Shown here one piece after another: positions 59,198-64,000 of a DNA stretch of 64,000 bases (position 1 is the stretch's first letter; every line of letters begins with the position of its first letter). The DNA comes from IDS-8 sp964491485 (GTDB lineage: Bacteria > Pseudomonadota > Gammaproteobacteria > Steroidobacterales > Woeseiaceae), in NCBI GenBank assembly GCA_964491485.1, contig CAZBGV010000005.1, forward strand, positions 5,791 to 69,790. Reading direction: 5' to 3'. Below the pieces are notes generated by a model. It saw only the letters and a list, made by a program, of their open reading frames with translations. It had not been told where the DNA came from and ran no database searches. The position numbers and the translations under genes are program-made.

Positions 59198-60732
59198 GTG
59201 ACGGCTTATGACTTCGCGGTGATCGGCGGCGGTGTGGTAGGCGCAGCGATCGCCCGCGACCTCGCCGGGACCAAACATTCCGTCGTNNNNNNNNNNNNNN
59301 NNNNNNNNNNNNNNNNNNNNNNNNNNNNNNNNNNNNNNNNNNNNNNNNNNNNNNNNNNNNNNNNNNNNNNNNNNNNNNNNNNNNNNGTGTGGTAGGCGCA
59401 GCGATCGCCCGCGACCTCGCCGGGACCAAACATTCCGTCGTCATCCTCGAATCCTGCGAGGACGTCGTCGAGGGTACGTCGAAGGCAAACACCGCCATCC
59501 TGCACACCGGCTTCGATGCTACCCCCGGAACACTGGAATCGCGGCTCGTGGCTGAGGGGTACCATTTGGCGATGGAGTATGCCCGTGCTGCGGGCGTCGG
59601 CGTTAAGAGAACGGGAGCCATCGTCGTCGCGTGGGACCAGGAGGAGCGAGATGCCCTGCCGAGCATGCAAGCGAAGGCGGAGCGCAATGGTTATCGCAAG
59701 GCCAGGATCATCTCCGCGCAGCAGGTATACGACGAGCTCCCACACCTGGGCAAGGGCGCCGTGGCGGGTATGATCGTTCAGGACGAGGCCATCATTGATG
59801 CGTGGTCTCTGCCGCTGGCCCTGGCAACCGAGGCTGTGAACAGGGGCGCCGATCTGCTTCTGCGTCACCAGGTGAACGGTGTGGACGTTGGGCCCGAGCA
59901 CACCGTGCTGTACACCTCCGCCGGTGACGTCACCGCGCGGTGGGTCGTGAACGCCGCGGGCCTGGGGAGCGACATTATCGACCGGCATTTCGGTTACGAC
60001 CGCTTCCACCTCCACCCTCGAAAGGGCGAGCTTTGCGTTTTCGACAAGCTCTCGGCCAGGCTGGTGGACAAGATCGTACTTGCGATACCGTCCAGTAAGG
60101 GCAAGGGCGTGCTGGTCACACCGACGGTTTTCGGGAACGTGCTGCTGGGCCCCACCGCCCATGACGGCGATGATCGAGCAGACACCTCCACGACCGAGGA
60201 TGGGTTCGCGTTCCTTTTGAGGAAGGGTGCCCGTATCTTTCCGAACCTGCTGAAGGAGGAAATCACCGCCACCTACGCCGGGTTACGCGCCGCCCACGAT
60301 CTCGATGACTACCTGCTCCACGTCGACGCTGGCCAGCGCTATGTGATCGCCGCCGGGATTCGCTCCACCGGACTGACCTCCGCGATGGCTGTATCTCGTT
60401 ATCTCATTGGTGAGCTCGAGCAGGCGGGGCTGGGCTTGGGCATACGGCCCGGGCTGCCGCCGCCGCCAAAAATGCCGCCGTTGAGTGAGTTCCAGCGCCG
60501 GCCGCACCGCGACAATGCGCTGATCGAGAGCGATCCCGCCTATGGCGAAATCGTGTGCTTCTGCGAGCGCGTCACGCGCGGCGAGATCCGCGATGCCTTG
60601 CGCAGCCCCATACCGCCAGCAACGCTGTCCGGGCTGCGCCGGCGGACGCGGGCCATGAATGGTCGCTGCCAGGGCTTTTACTGCGCCGCCCAGGTGACCG
60701 CGCAGTTCGAGCGGTATTCGGGAAGCCACTGA
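59198..60732 (+). CDS. GlpA-like FAD glycerol-3-phosphate dehydrogenase, interrupted by a false assembly gap
   Basis: The gene starts at GTG 59198 (a GTG at 59177 is also in frame) with DFAVIGGGVVGAAIARDLAG, a Rossmann FAD site. It continues past the gap with AILHTGFDATPGTLESRLVAEGY, RKGELCVFDKL and TYAGLRAAHDLDDYLL. The C-terminus is a [2Fe-2S] BFD domain: IVCFCERVTRGEIRDAL and GRCQGFYC. If the identical 55-bp flanks of the gap are merged, the reading frame becomes continuous over 459 codons plus stop. The enzyme would oxidise sn-glycerol 3-phosphate or an analogue. It is 1 bp ahead of its partner gene. Confidence 0.85.
59232..59441. other. Assembly gap with duplicated 55-bp flanks
   Basis: Bases 59232-59286 and 59387-59441 are identical and surround 100 N. 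This is what an unmerged contig overlap produces. Joining the copies removes 155 bp and restores one continuous gene. Confidence 0.85.
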
Positions 60733-60733
60733 C

Positions 60734-61993
60734 ATGGCCGAGTTCAGGCAGACCCTCAGGCCTGCCGTCGCCATCGTCGGGGGCGGCCCTGCCGGGCTGA
60801 CTGCCGCAAGCGAACTGGGCAAGCATCTCGGTTCAGAAGTCCTTGTCATCGAACGCGAGCAGCAAGCCGGTGGGATCCCGCGCCACAGCAACCATACCGG
60901 CTTCGGCCTCCGGGATTTGAAAACCTGCATCGGTGGGCCCGCGTATGCGCGCAGGCTGGTGGCGAATGCCGAAGCTGCGGGCGTAGTCATCATGACTCGG
61001 ACGCAGGTGACCGCCATTTGTGAAGACGGATCTCTGGCAGCAACATGGCCAAAGGGGCGCATCCGGATTGTCCCGCGGGCGCTTGTGCTCGCCACAGGTG
61101 CTCGTGAGCGGCCACGTTCGGCCCGGCTTATTCCCGGTGATCGCTGCAGCGGAATCATGACCACCGGCCAGCTACAGAACATGGTGTACATCCACAGCCA
61201 GGATGTCGGAATGAGAGCAGTCGTTGTTGGAGCGGAACTGGTCAGCTGGTCCGCTGTATTGACACTCAGAACGGCGGGAGTGAAGACAGTTGCACTGGTT
61301 TCCCGATACCCGAAGGGTGAGGCGTACACATTTTTCACGCAGCTTGGCCAGATCCTGTTCGGGACCCGGGTGATCACCAATTCGAAGGTGGTCGCGCTGC
61401 ACGGAAAGCGTCGTATCACGGGCGTGAGGATCGAAAACCTTCGAACGGGTGCACGTCAGCTGCTGGAAGCCGACACCGTCGTGTTCACCGGAGACTGGAT
61501 TCCGGACCACGAACTCGCGCGTATGCGAGGGCTGGAGCTGGACCCTGTGAGCAAGTCACCGATGGTCGACTCGGGACTGCGTACTTCCGCCAACGGGGTG
61601 TTCGCCATCGGAAACCTTCTACACCCGGTCGAGACAGCCGACGTCGCGGCCCTCGACGGTAGGCACGTGGCCCCTCAGGTCCTGGCATATCTCTCCGGGA
61701 AGCCGGCACCCACAAGCAGCGTCGAGCTCCACACGGACGAGCCGTTTCGCTGGGTGGTCCCAAAGGTGCTGCATGGGGGCGATGTCGCTCCGCCCCGGGA
61801 GCGGCTGCTGCTATGGACTGACGAGTACTTGAGATTCCCGCTGGTGGAAGCCACCCAGGCAGGTCGGGTAATCGGTCGCAAGCGACTGTGGTGGCCCGCC
61901 GCTCCGGGACGCGTGTTCCGCGTGCATTCCGATCTCCTCGACCGGGTTGATTACTCTGCCGGGCCGGTGACGATCTCGGTCACGAGGCGCTGA
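60734..61993 (+). CDS. FAD/NAD-linked oxidoreductase, GlpB/HcnB-like partner subunit
   Basis: The 419-residue protein has VAIVGGGPAGLTAASELG, the second glycine motif MRAVVVGAELVSWSAVLTLR (with AEL in place of a typical GxGx), an ATGARERPRSARLIPGDR segment and a GVFAIGNLLHPVETAD end block. This composition is that of the HcnB or GlpB-type flavoprotein that pairs with a BFD-containing dehydrogenase. It probably transfers electrons from the neighbouring dehydrogenase. The ATG follows the upstream stop after one base. It closes the operon. Confidence 0.83.
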   Translation: MAEFRQTLRPAVAIVGGGPAGLTAASELGKHLGSEVLVIEREQQAGGIPRHSNHTGFGLRDLKTCIGGPAYARRLVANAEAAGVVIMTRTQVTAICEDGSLAATWPKGRIRIVPRALVLATGARERPRSARLIPGDRCSGIMTTGQLQNMVYIHSQDVGMRAVVVGAELVSWSAVLTLRTAGVKTVALVSRYPKGEAYTFFTQLGQILFGTRVITNSKVVALHGKRRITGVRIENLRTGARQLLEADTVVFTGDWIPDHELARMRGLELDPVSKSPMVDSGLRTSANGVFAIGNLLHPVETADVAALDGRHVAPQVLAYLSGKPAPTSSVELHTDEPFRWVVPKVLHGGDVAPPRERLLLWTDEYLRFPLVEATQAGRVIGRKRLWWPAAPGRVFRVHSDLLDRVDYSAGPVTISVTRR

Positions 61994-62307
61994 CCTGACG
62001 AAAGGCGTCGCAGGATGCGAAGAACAGGCGCAATACGACCAGGCTGGAACGCGAAGGTCGACGCCGGGGTTGACATGGAGGAGTGGATCACCCGGTAGCC
62101 CGAGGCCTCGAAAAATATTCCAAAATACAGGGCAACTGCGTCCATCTGTACAGATCGTCTTTTCCAGAGGTCGGGAATCACCATCGGAACGGCCGTGGGA
62201 ACGGGCGCCCCGGCAGCAGAATTCACTATGCATGCCCTGGTCCCGGGCTTACTATCTTTCCGGCGCCTCAACCAATAACCAACACGGCGTTCTGCCGCGG
62301 AGGACAT
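61994..62307. other. Intergenic region with a 12-bp perfect palindrome
   Basis: The 314 bp after the operon hold ATCTGTACAGAT at 62144-62155, a perfect palindrome, in an AT-richer patch (AAAAATATTCCAAAATACAG). A clear GGAGGA ribosome site precedes the next gene. A minus-strand open frame crosses the region, but I see no family match. Confidence 0.45.
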
Positions 62308-62759
62308 ATGAAAGTCCTCGGCTCCTTCCTCGCCTTCGTTCTCTGCGGTGCAATTACGCTCCCTTTCGGGTACGCCCATGCCGGCGATTCGGCCTACGTG
62401 GTGGGCGGCCCCATGTACTGCAAAAGCGTGGGCGACGGGCCCTTGTATTTCAGTGGCATCTTCGTCATGAAAACCGGCACTGAAGGCATCGACAACGCTT
62501 TCACGCAGGAGCTCATCGAGAAGTACGGCTTCAAAGGCAGTACGAGCTGCGCCTGGGCGAACGCGCAGACGCCGGTTGAAAACGTCCGGCAAGACATCCA
62601 GCAAACGGCGCCGGGAGCGCAGCGCTGGGCGCTTCCGCGTCGAGCGCCGCGCTGAGCGCGTCCACGGCGTCGACCGCCGGCAACGCCGAGCGCTCCTACT
62701 TCTGCTACGGGTACTCGGCGGATCGCAAGAAGAAGCTGCGGAAGATTTTCGAACACTGA
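62308..62759 (+). pseudogene. Small secreted Cys-containing protein with a -1 frameshift
   Basis: A signal peptide (KVLGSFLAFVLCGAITLPFGYAHA) leads into a short mature region with MYCKSVGDGPLYFSGIFVMK and AFTQELIEKYGF. In this frame translation ends soon after QDIQQTAPGA. The next frame continues as NGAGSALGASASSAALSAS and ends with YFCYGYSADRKKKLRKIFEH and a stop at 62757, a natural C-terminus with a cysteine and basic tail. The frames meet at the AAA of 62603-62605; one added A would join them. It is either a recent frameshift or a sequencing error. The protein family is unknown. Confidence 0.6.
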
Positions 62760-62843
62760 GCAAAAGCCCCGACGCGAATTGCGCGACAGCCGCAGAACCG
62801 GGGATGATCGCGTGGGGTTACGCCAGCAATGGTCGGGGCTTTC

Positions 62844-63329
62844 TCATGGTGTCACCCGCGTGACGAGGAGCTCGTCCAACAGATCGAACTGCTCGCCGGC
62901 CGCGCCCGTGCCCGTGCTCCCGGAGGCGATGGCGTCGTCGAGGGCTTGCCTGGAAGGATAAAGCTCGGTCAGGACCAACAGGGTCTTGCCGTCTTTTTCC
63001 TCGAAGGTCACCGTGGAAACGGGACCCTCCTCGCCTTCCTCATTCGTCCAGACGATCCGGGAGTGGGGCGTCACTTCTATGTACCTGCCAAAGAACGCCA
63101 TGGGCTGCTCCACGGAAGGATGGCTGAACACGAAACGGTACGTGCCGCCCGTACGAACGTCGAGCTCGCAGGAAACGAAGGATATTCCAAACGAGGGTGG
63201 TGTCCACCAACGCTTGAATAACTCGGGCCGGGTCCAGGCCTCGAACACGATGTGCGCTGGGGCGTTGAAGGTGCGCGTGACGACTATTTCACGCTCGGAC
63301 TTTCGTTCTACCGTCGTGGAGTTCTTCAT
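62844..63329 (-). CDS. SRPBCC/AHSA1-domain protein
   Basis: The 161-residue protein has the START-like fold typical of ArsR-linked AHSA1 proteins: REIVVTRTFNAPAHIVFEAWTRPELFKRWWTPPSFG, GGTYRFVFSHP, and SRIVWTNEE. The hydrophobic pocket binds an unknown ligand. It lies 10 bp after the ArsR gene and is part of its operon, the standard order for this pair. Confidence 0.9.
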   Translation of the reverse strand: MKNSTTVERKSEREIVVTRTFNAPAHIVFEAWTRPELFKRWWTPPSFGISFVSCELDVRTGGTYRFVFSHPSVEQPMAFFGRYIEVTPHSRIVWTNEEGEEGPVSTVTFEEKDGKTLLVLTELYPSRQALDDAIASGSTGTGAAGEQFDLLDELLVTRVTP

Positions 63330-63339
63330 GGGGTCGGCC

Positions 63340-63729
63340 TCATTTTCCTTTAAGGGGTCGGGCTCGCTTTCCTCTTTTCCTTCCGGCGACTTTTTTCTCC
63401 CGCTTCAATTCATCGACGACCTTGTCCAATTCGTCGAAACGTGCGTCCCAGAGCTGGCGGTACCTTTCGATCCATGCCGCCTCTTCCTCCAGCCGGCGCA
63501 AGCCGAGCCTGCACGTCCGCACACGCCCGACTTTCTCCGTGGAGACCAGCCCCGCCTGCTCCAGGACGCCGACGTGCTTCTTCATGCCCGTGAGGGTCAT
63601 GCGAAACGTCCTGGCGAGATCGGTAATCGACGCGTCCGCATGCCCCAGCCGCTCCAGGATGCCGCGTCGGGTGACGTCGGAGAGCGCGGCGAACGAGGCG
63701 TCCAGCTGGGTCCGTTGACACTGAACCAT
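63340..63729 (-). CDS. ArsR-family repressor
   Basis: This 129-residue winged-helix regulator has FAALSDVTRRGILERLGHADASITDLARTFRMTLTGMKKHVGVLEQAGLVSTEKVGRVR. There is no metal-binding CxC. It is the SRPBCC-linked ArsR type. The ATG at 63729 lies inside a palindrome that is likely its own operator; an earlier start would add a non-conserved tail. It ends with a basic, Lys-rich stretch. Confidence 0.9.
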   Translation of the reverse strand: MVQCQRTQLDASFAALSDVTRRGILERLGHADASITDLARTFRMTLTGMKKHVGVLEQAGLVSTEKVGRVRTCRLGLRRLEEEAAWIERYRQLWDARFDELDKVVDELKREKKVAGRKRGKRARPLKGK

Positions 63730-63737
63730 TTGGTTCA
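63722..63737. promoter_or_regulatory. ArsR autoregulatory operator over the start codon
   Basis: TGAACCATTTGGTTCA has 7-bp arms around TT and includes the ATG of the ArsR gene. A similar AACCA...TGGTT site is common at the start of ArsR-SRPBCC operons, from memory. Confidence 0.6.
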
Positions 63738-63945
63738 CTATAGGCCACCACAGGGCCGTGTGCAAGGTACACGACGAATCCGGGGTTAGCCGCATCCCCG
63801 ACTTGATCGACGCCTGCGAAACCGCGCTTGCCCTGGACCGAGGGCGGCATTCCCTCCCGTGCGCGGGGCACTACGCAAGCCGTTGATGTTGGAAGCGGGA
63901 AAAAACCCCGTGCTGGCTCAAGTCGTGCAGTCTGCCACGGCCAGA

Positions 63946-64000
63946 TGTCAAGCGACATCCGGAACTGACCCCTTGGCGACATTTAAAACTGACCCCCTGC
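63946..64000. mobile_element. Terminal repeats resembling an IS21-family insertion sequence end
   Basis: The window ends with TGTCA at 63946, then two direct repeats with the pattern CGACAT-N4-AACTGACCCC at 63953-63972 and 63977-63996 (spacing 24 bp, 16 of 20 bases identical). IS21-type elements begin with TGT and carry multiple short terminal repeats with gcgacat and aactgaccc. The transposase genes would lie beyond the window. Confidence 0.55.

Noticed and set aside
61951..62763. Minus-strand open frame spanning the end of the dehydrogenase gene and the secreted-protein gene
   Set aside because: Its N-terminal half is antisense to a gene with a clear signal peptide and ribosome site, and no family is recognisable.
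1..64000. CRISPR arrays, rRNA genes, complete tRNAs, integrase or phage genes
   Set aside because: None was seen when reading through the window; no regularly spaced repeats and no integrase-like protein were found.

Overview
The window is high-GC bacterial chromosome from a Gram-negative organism: it carries three TonB-dependent outer-membrane receptors, Tat-type and Sec-type signal peptides, and a SapC/tryptophan-halogenase/TonB group of the kind known from xanthomonads, Steroidobacter-like gammaproteobacteria and Caulobacter or sphingomonad alphaproteobacteria. A gammaproteobacterium of the Xanthomonadales/Steroidobacterales type is my best guess; no rRNA or tRNA is present to settle it. 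The scaffold contains two 100-N gaps (34643-34742 and 59287-59386). The second is flanked by an identical 55-bp sequence and looks like an unmerged contig overlap.

Layout. (1) 1-1600: a tetratricopeptide protein running off the left edge, a small membrane protein, and a decayed ABC-permease fragment. (2) 1593-12519: an amide or N-acyl compound catabolic island containing an FMN alpha-hydroxy-acid dehydrogenase, a BKACE enzyme, an MFS transporter, a DUF2817 metallopeptidase, a GntR/FCD regulator, a penicillin-acylase-type amidase, an SDR and a TonB receptor. One near-palindromic site with core ATGTGTGATCA occurs in all three promoter regions of this island, which makes a local GntR regulon likely. 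(3) 12700-22360: a mixed region with a UBP zinc finger protein, an NmrA-like protein, a propeller-sensor two-component system, DoxX, an AraC regulator, an alpha/beta hydrolase, a cupin and two unrecognised proteins. (4) 22350-37405: a plant or algal glycan utilisation region with GH3, flavin-dependent halogenase, TonB receptor, SapC, JmjC-like cupin, GH43, an esterase, a ThuA-like protein and a GH29 fucosidase. A LacI-type operator precedes the TonB receptor. (5) 37500-61993: a second large catabolic island of visibly lower GC in much of its length. It has a Tat phospholipase C, Fe-alcohol and aldehyde dehydrogenases, a gamma-glutamyl-amine-type glutamine synthetase homologue, an N-formylglutamate-amidohydrolase-family protein, a PafA-like phosphatase, a TonB receptor, MarR, a DAO-type oxidase, a cupin, fused dihydroxyacetone kinase, a Tat endonuclease/phosphodiesterase, a YkvI transporter, an opine-dehydrogenase homologue, glycerol kinase and two flavoprotein dehydrogenase subunits. 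(6) 62300-64000: a frameshifted small secreted protein, an ArsR-SRPBCC pair, and tandem repeats resembling the end of an IS21-type insertion sequence.

How the parts may work together (inference). Island 5 reads as a pathway that releases phosphorylated head groups and glycerol or dihydroxyacetone backbones from phospholipid-like molecules outside the cytoplasm, imports them, routes the amine through gamma-glutamylation and oxidation, and phosphorylates and oxidises the triose. A 17-bp inverted repeat shared by its two central promoter regions is a candidate MarR operator. Island 2 reads as uptake of an amide-containing compound, hydrolysis, and oxidation to a beta-keto acid cleaved by BKACE. 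Both substrates are unproven.
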